The notes under the pieces were generated by a model. It did not search any database and was not told the origin of the DNA. It saw only the letters and a list, made by a program, of their open reading frames with translations. Positions 8,108-16,242 of a stretch of 64,000 nt of DNA are shown here, piece by piece. Source of the stretch: JALZDI01 sp035557095 (GTDB taxonomy: Bacteria; Actinomycetota; Actinomycetes; Propionibacteriales; Nocardioidaceae); the NCBI GenBank assembly GCA_035557095.1, contig DATMEB010000135.1:6338-70337 (forward strand). Reading direction: 5' to 3'. The position numbers were made by a program, and so were the translations under genes. Position 1 is the stretch's first letter. The number at the start of each line of letters is the position of its first letter.

Positions 8108-8115
8108 ACTTTGGC
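8108..8115. repeat. Target-site duplication, copy 2
   Basis: ACTTTGGC next to the terminal repeat, one mismatch from ACGTTGGC at 5836-5843. Confidence 0.75.
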
Positions 8116-8128
8116 GCGCCAGGGAGGG

Positions 8129-9127
8129 TCAGATGGAGGAGACGTCGAGCACGTCGACGTAGGGGACGTCGCGCAGTGGGTGCTCGGTGCACCCGCCGAT
8201 GCCGTAGATCCGTTCACCCACGGCGATGTAGCCGAGCCCGTGTCGCGGCACCGTCATCGGGTTGGCCCGTGACCACGAGTCGTCGGCGACGTCGTAGACG
8301 TAGGACCACTCGTGGTAGGAGACGAAGATCCTGTCCTCGACACCAGCAGCGCCGCCGCGCGACATCGCCTTCGGCATCGGCGTCGACTCGCTCCACGCGT
8401 CGCGGCGCGGGTCGTAGACCTGGACCCGCCGGGTCGGTGCCGAGCCCAGCCACCCGCCGATGACGTACATCCTGCCGTCGACCGGCACGAGGTCGATCGA
8501 CGATCGCGCGGCCGGCATCTCGGCCGCCTGTGACCACGTACCCGACCCCGGGTCGAACACGTCGACTGCCGCCTGGGGGCCTCGTGAGTCCTCGCCGCCG
8601 ATGACGTAGATCCGGTTGCCGATCCGGTCGACGTCGTGCGCGTAGCGCGCGTGGGGGAGCGAGGGCAGCCGCTGCCACCGGCCGGTGCGGGTGTGGAGCA
8701 CGGCGGCGAAGTCGGACGGGTTGGAGTCCTCGTCGAGACCGCCGAAGAGGTAGACGTCGTCGCCGATCGTGGCGCCCTCGAACGAGCACAGCCCCTCGGG
8801 CAGGTCGGGCCCGTAGCGCCACTTGTCGGTGCCGGTGTCGTAGACCTCGGTGGTTGTGAGCCGGTTGCCGCGGTCGCCGGTCATGCCGCCGAAGGTCCAG
8901 ATCTCGTCGCCGACGACGACGTGCGCGAAGTCGTCGCGCGCGGTCTGGATCTGGGTCCGCTGCTGCCATGCGGGCATGTCCGCGACGGGCTGGCTGCCGG
9001 ACGGGCTCTCCGGCACCGCCGCGTCGGAGCCCTCGGACTCGGAGCCGCCGCCGGTACAGCCTCCGACCACCAGAACCAGCGCCGCGAGCAGCGCGAGCCG
9101 AGTACGCGGCGGATGACGGGTCGGCAC
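8129..9127 (-). CDS. Kelch-repeat lipoprotein
   Basis: A secreted, probably lipid-anchored beta-propeller protein of 332 residues. GTG 9127 is preceded by GGGAGGA at good spacing; longer reads into the divergent proA promoter are not supported. The N-terminus is a lipoprotein signal: basic PTRHPPRTR, hydrophobic LALLAALVLVVGG, lipobox VGGC, then a Gly/Ser-rich linker. The body holds about six kelch-type blades (IWTFGGMTG, VYLFGGLDED, IYVIGGEDS, MYVIGGWLG, IYGIGGCTE). It is divergent from proA with an 82-bp gap. The ligand is unknown; the fold usually mediates protein or sugar binding. Confidence 0.87.
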   Translation of the reverse strand: MPTRHPPRTRLALLAALVLVVGGCTGGGSESEGSDAAVPESPSGSQPVADMPAWQQRTQIQTARDDFAHVVVGDEIWTFGGMTGDRGNRLTTTEVYDTGTDKWRYGPDLPEGLCSFEGATIGDDVYLFGGLDEDSNPSDFAAVLHTRTGRWQRLPSLPHARYAHDVDRIGNRIYVIGGEDSRGPQAAVDVFDPGSGTWSQAAEMPAARSSIDLVPVDGRMYVIGGWLGSAPTRRVQVYDPRRDAWSESTPMPKAMSRGGAAGVEDRIFVSYHEWSYVYDVADDSWSRANPMTVPRHGLGYIAVGERIYGIGGCTEHPLRDVPYVDVLDVSSI

Positions 9128-9209
9128 GCGACAATCCTCCCATGCAGGCCAAGAACCGGATCGCGGACGGGGCGTCCACGAAAGCCGGCGCGCACCGTAC
9201 CGTGGAGGG

Positions 9210-10499
9210 ATGACCGTGACCGATCCCATGACCGGTGCCGGCGACGAGGCGCGCTCGGTCGTTCGCGAGACCGCGGCCCGTGCGCGGGAGGCGGCCGCCG
9301 TGCTCGCCACGACGTCGCGGGCGGACAAGGACCGCGCCCTGCTCACCATGGCCGACGCGCTGGTCGACGAGACCACGAGCATCCTCGTCGCCAACGAGGA
9401 GGACGTGCAGCGTGCCCGTGACGAGGGCACGCCGGAGTCCCTGGTCGACCGGCTCCGGCTCGACGTTGCCCGCGTGCAGGCGATGGCCGACGGGCTGCGA
9501 GACGTCGTCGGTCTGGTCGACCCGTGCGGCGAGGTGGTCCGCGGCTACACGCTGCCGAACGGGCTCGAGCTCCGGCAGGTGCGCGTCCCGCTCGGCGTCG
9601 TCGGCATCATCTACGAGGCCAGGCCCAACGTCACCGTGGATGCCGCCGGGCTGTGCCTGAAGAGCGGCAACGCCGTGCTGCTGCGCGGGTCGTCGTCGGC
9701 CCGGGCGTCGAACGCGCGCATCGTCGACGTGCTGCGCGACGCGGTGCAGCAGGCCGGCCTTCCCGCCGACTGCGTCCAAGGCGTGGCCGGGGAGGGGCGC
9801 GAGGCCGTGCAGCACCTGATGCGGGCGCGCGGCCTGGTCGACGTCCTCATCCCGCGTGGCGGGGCCGGGCTGATCCGCTACGTCGTAGAGGAGTCCACGG
9901 TCCCGGTCATCGAGACCGGAGTCGGCAACTGCCACGTCTACGTCGACGCCGATGCCGACCTCGACATGGCGATGTCGATCGTGCTGAACGCGAAGACGCA
10001 GCGGCCCAGCGTGTGCAACGCCGCGGAGTCGCTGGTCGTGCACCGTGACGTTGCCGCGCAGTTCGTGCCCGAGGTGGTCAAGCAGCTCACGGCCGCCGGG
10101 GTGACCGTGCACGGCGACGACGCGGTCCAGGGGTACGCCGACGGCGTCACCGCGGCGGAGCCGGACGACTTCGCCGCGGAGTACCTCTCGGCGGACATCT
10201 CCGCGGCAGTAGTCGACTCGCTCGACGACGCCGTCGCGCACATCCGGCGCTACGGGTCGGGACACACCGAGGCGATCGTGACCCGATCGCAGCAGTCCGC
10301 GCAGCGGTTCACGCACGCGGTCGACGCGGCGGCCGTGGTGGTCAACGCCTCGACCCGGTTCACCGACGGCGGCGAGTTCGGGTTCGGCGCCGAGATCGGG
10401 ATCTCCACCCAGAAGCTGCACGCCCGCGGACCGATGGGCCTGCCCGAGCTCACCTCCACCAAGTACGTCCTCACCGGTGCCGGACAGACGCGGGAGTGA
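9210..10499 (+). CDS. proA: Gamma-glutamyl phosphate reductase
   Basis: NADPH-dependent reduction of gamma-glutamyl phosphate to glutamate semialdehyde, the second step of proline synthesis. It has 429 residues in an aldehyde-dehydrogenase fold. The catalytic cysteine sits in QRPSVCNAAE near residue 269; family motifs VPLGVVGIIYEARPNVT near 130 and GGEFGFGAEIGISTQKLHARGP near 390 are present. The ATG follows GTGGAGG. The partner proB is at 4186-5316; in related genomes the two are usually closer, and here the ISL3 element and the kelch gene lie between. Confidence 0.97.
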   Translation: MTVTDPMTGAGDEARSVVRETAARAREAAAVLATTSRADKDRALLTMADALVDETTSILVANEEDVQRARDEGTPESLVDRLRLDVARVQAMADGLRDVVGLVDPCGEVVRGYTLPNGLELRQVRVPLGVVGIIYEARPNVTVDAAGLCLKSGNAVLLRGSSSARASNARIVDVLRDAVQQAGLPADCVQGVAGEGREAVQHLMRARGLVDVLIPRGGAGLIRYVVEESTVPVIETGVGNCHVYVDADADLDMAMSIVLNAKTQRPSVCNAAESLVVHRDVAAQFVPEVVKQLTAAGVTVHGDDAVQGYADGVTAAEPDDFAAEYLSADISAAVVDSLDDAVAHIRRYGSGHTEAIVTRSQQSAQRFTHAVDAAAVVVNASTRFTDGGEFGFGAEIGISTQKLHARGPMGLPELTSTKYVLTGAGQTRE

Positions 10500-10531
10500 G
10501 CGTGCCGGGGGATGTCCGGTAGATTGCGCCC

Positions 10532-10681
10532 ATGCTGCTGACGACCGTGGTGGCCTCCGGCGCCGAAGAAACCCACGAACCTCCAGTCGACCCGATCGTG
10601 TTCGGGCTCGTGGCGTTCGCGATCCTCGCCGTCATGGTCATCGCCGTGCTCATGTTCGGCAAGGGCCGGCCGCACTCCTGA
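10532..10681 (+). CDS. Small single-pass membrane protein (49 aa)
   Basis: ATG 10532 to TGA 10679-10681 encodes 49 residues. An N-terminal segment MLLTTVVASGAEETHEPP leads to one strongly hydrophobic helix of about 21 residues (PIVFGLVAFAILAVMVIAVL), then a short basic tail FGKGRPHS. It lies 32 nt after proA and 31 nt before nadD on the same strand, so it is probably part of that operon. Composition (one clean helix, positive-inside tail) argues for a real peptide. Function unknown. Confidence 0.65.
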   Translation: MLLTTVVASGAEETHEPPVDPIVFGLVAFAILAVMVIAVLMFGKGRPHS

Positions 10682-10712
10682 GCGTCGTGCGCATGAGGCT
10701 GATCGCGCTCGG

Positions 10713-11339
10713 GTGTCGCCGGTGACTCCCCGGGAGCCCACCAGGATCGGCGTGATGGGCGGCACGTTCGACCCGATCCACCACGGGCACCTCGTCGCCG
10801 CGAGCGAGGTACAGGCCTGGTTCGACCTCGACGAGGTCATCTTCGTCCCGACCGGGCAGCCCTGGCAGAAGACCGGTCGCGAGGTGTCGCCCGCCGAGGA
10901 CCGCTACCTGATGACCGTGGTCGCGACCGCCTCCAACCCGCGGTTCTCGGTGAGCCGTGCCGACATCGAGCGCGGCGGGCTGACCTACACCGTGGACACC
11001 CTGCGCGACCTCGCCCGCGACCATCCGAAGGCCGACCTGTACTTCATCACCGGCGGCGACGCCCTCGCCCAGATCCTGTCCTGGCGCAACGCCGACGAGC
11101 TCTTCGAGCTCGCGCACTTCGTCGGCTGTACCCGCCCCGGTCACCAGATCACCGAGCTCACGCTGGAGGGCCTGCCGCGCGAACGCGTGACGATCGTGGA
11201 GATTCCCGCACTGGCGATCTCCTCGACCGACTGCCGCAACCGGGTGCAGTCCGGTGAGCCGGTCTGGTACCTCGTCCCCGACGGTGTCGTGCAGTACATC
11301 GCCAAGCGCTCGCTCTACGCTCCGACCGAATCGAGTTGA
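10713..11339 (+). CDS. nadD: Nicotinate-nucleotide adenylyltransferase
   Basis: Adenylates nicotinate mononucleotide in NAD synthesis. 208 residues with the nucleotidyltransferase signature GGTFDPIHHGH (residues 16-26) and C-terminal ISSTDCR. GTG 10713 is used; GTG 10722 is an equally possible shorter start, since no strong ribosome-binding site separates them. rsfS begins at or just after the stop, so the genes are tightly linked, the usual nadD-rsfS arrangement. Confidence 0.95.
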   Translation: MSPVTPREPTRIGVMGGTFDPIHHGHLVAASEVQAWFDLDEVIFVPTGQPWQKTGREVSPAEDRYLMTVVATASNPRFSVSRADIERGGLTYTVDTLRDLARDHPKADLYFITGGDALAQILSWRNADELFELAHFVGCTRPGHQITELTLEGLPRERVTIVEIPALAISSTDCRNRVQSGEPVWYLVPDGVVQYIAKRSLYAPTESS

Positions 11340-11347
11340 CCCCACCC

Positions 11348-11737
11348 GTGGCTGCCACCGAACACGCTCTCTCCCTGATCCAGGCCGCCGCCGAGGCCGC
11401 CTCGGACAAGCTCGCCAGCGACATCGTCGCGTTCGACGTGTCCGAGCAGCTGGTGATCACCGACGCGTTCCTGGTCTGCTCCGCGCCCAACGACCGGCAG
11501 GTCAAGGCGATCGTCGACGCGGTCGAGGAGCGCCTGCGGCACGTCGGGGCCAAGCCGATCCGCCGCGAGGGCGAGCGCGACGGGCGCTGGGTGCTCATCG
11601 ACTACGCCGACATCGTCGTACACGTGCAGCACGAGGAGGAGCGGGCGTTCTACGCGCTCGAGCGCCTCTGGAGGGACTGCCCGGTGATCGAGCTGCCCGA
11701 GTCGGTGACCAGCGGCCAGCGCGGGTCGTCGCGGTGA
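11348..11737 (+). CDS. rsfS: Ribosomal silencing factor RsfS
   Basis: Binds L14 on the 50S subunit and blocks subunit joining under starvation. GTG 11348 gives 129 residues starting (M)AATEHALSLIQAAAEAASDK, matching the family N-terminus; a TTG at 11336 overlapping the nadD stop is the alternative. Conserved elements DIVAFDVSEQLVITDAFLVCSA, REGERDGRWVLIDYADIVVHV and FYALERLW are present. Followed 13 nt later by a phosphatase gene. Confidence 0.94.
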   Translation: MAATEHALSLIQAAAEAASDKLASDIVAFDVSEQLVITDAFLVCSAPNDRQVKAIVDAVEERLRHVGAKPIRREGERDGRWVLIDYADIVVHVQHEEERAFYALERLWRDCPVIELPESVTSGQRGSSR

Positions 11738-11750
11738 CCCGCCGCCTTCG

Positions 11751-12446
11751 GTGTCTTCGGTGACCTCGGTGGCCGATCCGGCGCCCCGTGACGCGAACCC
11801 GCGGCGGCTGGTGTTGTGGCGGCACGGCCGCACGGCGTGGAACGTCATCGGGCGGGCACAGGGCACGACCGACGTGCCCATGGACGACGTGGGCCGGCAG
11901 CAGGCCCGCGACGCCGCCGCCAGGCTGGCCTCGCTGCGGCCGAGGTTCATCTGGTCGAGCACGCTCTCGCGCGCCCTCGACACGGCCTCGGAGCTGGCCG
12001 CACTGACCGGGCTGGACGTGCACCGTGACGCCCGGCTGCAGGAGATCGACACCGGTGCCCGGCAGGGACTGACCCTCGACGAGGTGCGCGAGCGGTTCCC
12101 GGACACCTGGCGCGCGTTCCAGGCCGGCGAGGAGCTCCCACGCGCGCCCGGCGGGGAGACCGAGCCCGAGGTCGCCGAGCGGGTGAGCGCCGCCATGCGT
12201 GACGCCACGGAGGCTCTGGGCCCCGCCGACATCGGCGTGCTCGTCTCGCACGGCGTCTCCATCCGCGTCGGGCTATGCCGTTTCCTGGAGCTCCCACACG
12301 GTCACTGGCACCTCCTCGCCGGTGTCTCGAACTGCGCCTGGGTGGTGGTCGAGGAGTGGCGTCGCGGCTGGCGTCTGGTCGACTACAACGCCGGTTCGCT
12401 GCCCGAGCCGGTGCTCTCCGACGACACGATGAGCGCACGCCGCTGA
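11751..12446 (+). CDS. Histidine phosphatase family protein
   Basis: A 231-residue phosphatase of the phosphoglycerate-mutase superfamily. The phospho-accepting histidine is in LWRHGRTAWN (His25). The partner histidine is in LVSHGVSIR near 166, with STLSRALDT between. The position after nadD-rsfS is the standard actinobacterial place for a PGM-like phosphatase, sometimes annotated as glucosyl-3-phosphoglycerate phosphatase; the substrate cannot be set from sequence alone. GTG 11751 is the first start in frame; GTGs at 11760 and 11769 are alternatives. Confidence 0.9.
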   Translation: MSSVTSVADPAPRDANPRRLVLWRHGRTAWNVIGRAQGTTDVPMDDVGRQQARDAAARLASLRPRFIWSSTLSRALDTASELAALTGLDVHRDARLQEIDTGARQGLTLDEVRERFPDTWRAFQAGEELPRAPGGETEPEVAERVSAAMRDATEALGPADIGVLVSHGVSIRVGLCRFLELPHGHWHLLAGVSNCAWVVVEEWRRGWRLVDYNAGSLPEPVLSDDTMSARR

Positions 12447-12448
12447 CC

Positions 12449-12475
12449 CGGCCGCAGCGGCCGCCGGCCGATTTT
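12449..12475 (+). terminator. Possible terminator after the histidine phosphatase gene
   Basis: Two self-complementary CGGCCG blocks separated by CAG, then another CCGGCCG, are followed by ATTTT at 12471-12475. A GC-rich hairpin with a short T-run is plausible. It immediately precedes the tRNA promoter. Confidence 0.4.
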
Positions 12476-12502
12476 CGTCTGCCCGAGCGCACCGGCTACA
12501 CT
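12474..12502 (+). promoter_or_regulatory. Promoter of tRNA-Ala
   Basis: TTCGTC (12474-12479), a 17-bp spacer and TACACT (12497-12502), 51 nt before the mature tRNA 5' end. The -10 fits TANNNT; the -35 is imperfect. Confidence 0.5.
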
Positions 12503-12553
12503 CGTTCAGCCGTACCGGAGAACGGGTGTTCCCCGTCGTCCGGAAGGCGACTC

Positions 12554-12628
<75 letters not shown>

Positions 12629-12869
12629 GGTCACCCACTGGGGCCCGGGCCGTTCCTCGTCGAGGGGCGGTCTTTCGTACGTCGGGCGCGCCCTCGCCGT
12701 CGCCGACTTCCAGACGGGCTATGCGCCCCGATGGGAATCTGCCTATTTGCCCTTTTTGTATCGCCTGGTTGTGTCATTGTTGGCGCAAAACGGGCGTCCT
12801 AGGCTCGTCACCGACACGTGGACGGGTCCAGACCTCGCCCGTACTCATGTCCCGGCTTTCGGGAGGGTA

Positions 12870-15584
12870 GTGAGCACGCGTCGAGCCAGCGCCGAGGGAG
12901 ATCCGGCAGAGCGTCCGGGTGGGCAGCGCGCAAGCGCGACCGTCAGCGAGCCCAGGTTCGAAGTTCCCCGCCTGCCGAACGGCTACGTCGACCGTGGCCG
13001 ACTGCACCGACGCCTCGACAAGGCCGCCGAGCTGCCGTTGACGCTGGTGAGCGCTCCGGCCGGGACCGGCAAGACCACGCTGCTGTCCGGCTGGGCGGCC
13101 TCGAGGAGCCCGGCGACGGACATCGTCTGGGTCACGTTCGAGGACGACGCCGGCACGGCCGAGACGTTCTGGGCGGACGTGCACGAGGCGATACGCCGGC
13201 ACGTCCGCCTCCGCCGGCCGAACGCCGTCGAGGGCACAGCCCCGGACCGGCGACGGTGGGTCACGGCGCTGGCTGCCGCACTCGCGCGGCGGGAGAGCCG
13301 CCTCACGCTGGTCCTCGACGGCTTCGACAACGCCGCGGAGACGATCGCCGACGACCTCGACTTCCTCCTGTGGCACAACGGGGACCGGTTGCGGGTCGTG
13401 CTGCTGACCCGCGACGACCCGGCACTGCCGCTGCACCGCTACCGGCTCGAGGAGACGCTGCACGAGATGCGGATGGGCGATCTGGCGTTCACCGCGGGCG
13501 AGGCGCGCGAGCTGCTCGAGCACGCCGGGGTCAGGCTGACCACGGCATCGAGCCGCACCCTGAACGACCGCACCCGCGGCTGGGTGGCGGGGCTGCGGTT
13601 CGCGGCCAGGTCGCTAGCCGAGCGCGAGGACCCCGACCACGCCGTCACCGACGTGACCGGCGCCACCGGCGAGATCTGGGAGTACCTGCTGGCAGAGGTA
13701 CTGGACCGGCAGGCGTCCACGACGCGGGCGCTGCTGCTGAACACCTGCGTGGTCGACGTACTCCGGCCCGGCCTGACCGAGACGCTGGCCGGCGTCTCGG
13801 CGTCGCGGTCGCTCGACCGCCTCGCGCACGCGAACGCCTTCGTCGAGGCGCTGGTCGAGGAGCCCGGCTGCTACCGGATGCACCCACTGTTCCGCGACAT
13901 GCTGCGCGTCGAGCTCGCGCACGCCTCACCTCGTCGGCTGGTCCGGCTGCACCGCAAGGCCGCGCAGTGGTACGCCGCGCACGACCGGGTGCCCGACGCG
14001 GTGCGACACGCCACCACGATCGGCGACTGGCGCGAGGCCGCCGGCTACACCGTCGACGGGCTTGCCGTCGGCCGGCTGCTGACGGCGCCACACGGCACGA
14101 TGGCCGAGGCCCTGCACGACGTCCCCGACCGGATCACCGACCCCGCGACGGCGGTCGTGCGCGCGGCGATCGCGTTGTCCGCGTGCGACAGCGCCCGGTG
14201 CGATGAGGAGCTGGCGCTGGCGCGTGCCGGAGCGTCCGCGAACCGGACGACTCGCAACCGTGACGTGCGCCTGTCGGCCGACCTGCTCGCGGCGGTCCAG
14301 GCGTGCTTCTTCGAGGATGCCCAGACCGCGGGGCGGCGGGTGAGCGAGGCCGGGCAGCATCTTGCGGCGTACCCCACCGGCAGGCTGGGCGCCCATCCGG
14401 ACCTGATGGCGCTGCTCCAGACCAGCAAGGGCGTGGCGCTGTTCCGGTGCGGCGACCTCGGTGAGGCGCGACGGGCCTTCGTGGCCGGTGCGGGCTCTGC
14501 GTCCACGCCCGGGTGCGAGCCCCTCGCCGTGGCGTGCCTGGGATACCTGGCCCAGCTCGCGTCCCTGGAAGGGCACCTGCGCCGCGCACGCGAGTGGGCG
14601 AACCGTGCCATCACCGGCGCCGACACCCTGGGAACCCCCGCAGCGGAGCGTCCCGTCGCCGCCCGGGTCGCCCTCGCGTGGGTGAGCGTGGAGCAGTACG
14701 AGCTCGAGGAGGCACGGGGCCACGTGCGCGCCGCGCGGACGTCGCACACGCTGCAGGACGACCCGGTCGCACAGGTCATGCTCGCGATCGTCCAGGCCCG
14801 GCTGAGCCGCGCCCACGGTGACCTGAACGGCGCCCTGGCCACGATCGAGCAGACCCAGGTGCGGTCACCTTCGGCACCGGAGTGGCTGCTCGACCGGCTG
14901 GTCGTGGAGGAGGCCTCGCTGCAGCTCGCGCTGGGCCGGCCGGGGTCGGCCTTGCACGAGGTCGAGAGGCTCGCGGAGCCGCACCAGGTCGCCGGCGTAC
15001 TGGTGCGGGCGCAGGCGCGGATGGACCAGGACTCCGAGGTGACCCTGGACGGGCAGCTCACCGCGGTGCTCGGCGCGCCGGCCCCGCTGCCCGCACTGGT
15101 CAGCGGCTGGCTGCTGGAGGCCGCGAACCGGCTGCGTGGCGGGGAGTTCGACCGCGCCCGGGTCGCGCTCGACCGTTCCCTGCGGCTGGCCGCCCCCGAG
15201 ACCATGCGCCGCCCGTTCCACGACGCTCCGGCCGAGGTCCGGCACCTGCTGGCCGACGACCTGCACAGGGGCGGGCATGGCCGCTGGCTCGACGGCGCGA
15301 ACGGGCACGCCAACGGCTACGCCGACCGAGGGGGACAAGCCGCGCTCGGACATCAGCGACGCGAGCTGCCGCCCGGCCGCATGCGCGAGACGCTGACGGC
15401 CAAGGAGCTGGAGGTGCTCCGTCACCTCGGCGAGCTGCTCACGACCGACGAGATCGCCGCGAGCATGTACGTCTCGGTCAACACGATCCGGACCCACGTC
15501 CGCAGCATCCTTCGCAAGCTGTCGGCCTCCCGGCGCAACGAGGCCGTACGCCGCGCCCGTGAGCTCAGCCTGATCGACGGCTGA
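12870..15584 (+). CDS. MalT-like (LAL-type) LuxR-family transcriptional regulator
   Basis: A 904-residue ATP-dependent regulator. The N-terminal STAND/AAA-type ATPase has P-loop APAGTGKTTLL near residues 61-71 and a Walker-B-like LTLVLDGF near 150. The long middle is alpha-helical and TPR-like. The C-terminal LuxR helix-turn-helix spans about 840-900 (LTAKELEVLRHLGELLTTDE, VSVNTIRTHVRSILRKL). GTG 12870, after GGGAGG, is preferred because longer reads would start inside the tRNA. It stands alone after tRNA-Ala at the edge of the energy/stress block. Its target is unknown; it could govern neighbouring genes but carries no copy of the palindrome found in the block. Confidence 0.88.
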   Translation: MSTRRASAEGDPAERPGGQRASATVSEPRFEVPRLPNGYVDRGRLHRRLDKAAELPLTLVSAPAGTGKTTLLSGWAASRSPATDIVWVTFEDDAGTAETFWADVHEAIRRHVRLRRPNAVEGTAPDRRRWVTALAAALARRESRLTLVLDGFDNAAETIADDLDFLLWHNGDRLRVVLLTRDDPALPLHRYRLEETLHEMRMGDLAFTAGEARELLEHAGVRLTTASSRTLNDRTRGWVAGLRFAARSLAEREDPDHAVTDVTGATGEIWEYLLAEVLDRQASTTRALLLNTCVVDVLRPGLTETLAGVSASRSLDRLAHANAFVEALVEEPGCYRMHPLFRDMLRVELAHASPRRLVRLHRKAAQWYAAHDRVPDAVRHATTIGDWREAAGYTVDGLAVGRLLTAPHGTMAEALHDVPDRITDPATAVVRAAIALSACDSARCDEELALARAGASANRTTRNRDVRLSADLLAAVQACFFEDAQTAGRRVSEAGQHLAAYPTGRLGAHPDLMALLQTSKGVALFRCGDLGEARRAFVAGAGSASTPGCEPLAVACLGYLAQLASLEGHLRRAREWANRAITGADTLGTPAAERPVAARVALAWVSVEQYELEEARGHVRAARTSHTLQDDPVAQVMLAIVQARLSRAHGDLNGALATIEQTQVRSPSAPEWLLDRLVVEEASLQLALGRPGSALHEVERLAEPHQVAGVLVRAQARMDQDSEVTLDGQLTAVLGAPAPLPALVSGWLLEAANRLRGGEFDRARVALDRSLRLAAPETMRRPFHDAPAEVRHLLADDLHRGGHGRWLDGANGHANGYADRGGQAALGHQRRELPPGRMRETLTAKELEVLRHLGELLTTDEIAASMYVSVNTIRTHVRSILRKLSASRRNEAVRRARELSLIDG

Positions 15585-15599
15585 GGCCCGATCGACCGG

Positions 15600-16037
15600 T
15601 CAGTCGAGTGCCTTCATCTCCGAGCCGTGCACGGTCAGCGCCAGGATGACGATGACGTCCAGCGCGATCATCATCAGCGACCAGACCGGGTACGCCGCCA
15701 GGAACGAGATGTTGACGAGCGCGCTCACCATGGCCAGCAGCACGCCGACGACGCGTGCCCACATCTGACCGGTGAACAGGCAGGCGCCGGCTGCGGCCAC
15801 GATGGTGCCGGCGATGATCTGCAGCCAGCCCCAGGTGGTGAAGTCCATGTTCACGACCAGCCCGGACGAACCGACCAGGAAGTACTGGTCGTTGAACAGG
15901 GCCACGAAGCCCTGGATCACGTGGAAGATGCCCAGCATCACCATGATCGTGCCGGCGAACACGATCCAACCGACCCATGCTGTCGGCTCTCGGTGCGAGG
16001 AGGCCCCCGCCCCGGGCTGTGGTTGTGCAGCAGTCAT
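15600..16037 (-). CDS. DUF7144-family membrane protein, copy 1
   Basis: A 145-residue integral membrane protein with four hydrophobic segments. The family core appears as VGWIVFAGTIMVMLGIFHVIQ, FTTWGWLQIIAGTIVAAAG, MWARVVGVLLAMVSALVN and MMIALDVIVILALTVHG. ATG 16037 is chosen because AGGAG lies just upstream; the frame extends further without another signal. It is convergent with the LuxR gene (15-nt gap) and divergent from the GH15 gene. The shared palindrome at 16094-16110 is 57 nt upstream. A paralogue lies at 33481-33933. Function unknown. Confidence 0.85.
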   Translation of the reverse strand: MTAAQPQPGAGASSHREPTAWVGWIVFAGTIMVMLGIFHVIQGFVALFNDQYFLVGSSGLVVNMDFTTWGWLQIIAGTIVAAAGACLFTGQMWARVVGVLLAMVSALVNISFLAAYPVWSLMMIALDVIVILALTVHGSEMKALD

Positions 16038-16093
16038 CTCGCCTCTCCTCGGGCTCGTTTCCCCGAGCATGGTCCGGCCGAATCCGGGCTGCC

Positions 16094-16110
16094 TCATCCA
16101 CGGCGGATGA
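16094..16110. promoter_or_regulatory. Shared palindrome, copy 1 (DUF7144-1 / GH15)
   Basis: TCATCC-ACGGC-GGATGA, perfect 6-bp inverted arms with N5. It lies between the divergent DUF7144-1 and GH15 genes, 57 and 133 nt from their starts. One of six related sites at 19669, 19761, 24305, 28470 and 34003. Confidence 0.65.
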
Positions 16111-16242
16111 CCCGCTGCGCGAAGGCCGGCGCCCGTCGTCCCAGCTCCTGGATCGTCCGCGGAAGACGATGACGCCGCGGTGCTGCTCGCGCGATGTTCG
16201 ACGTACCTCCGGATGCAGGAGGGACTCGCGAGAGGAGCTGTC

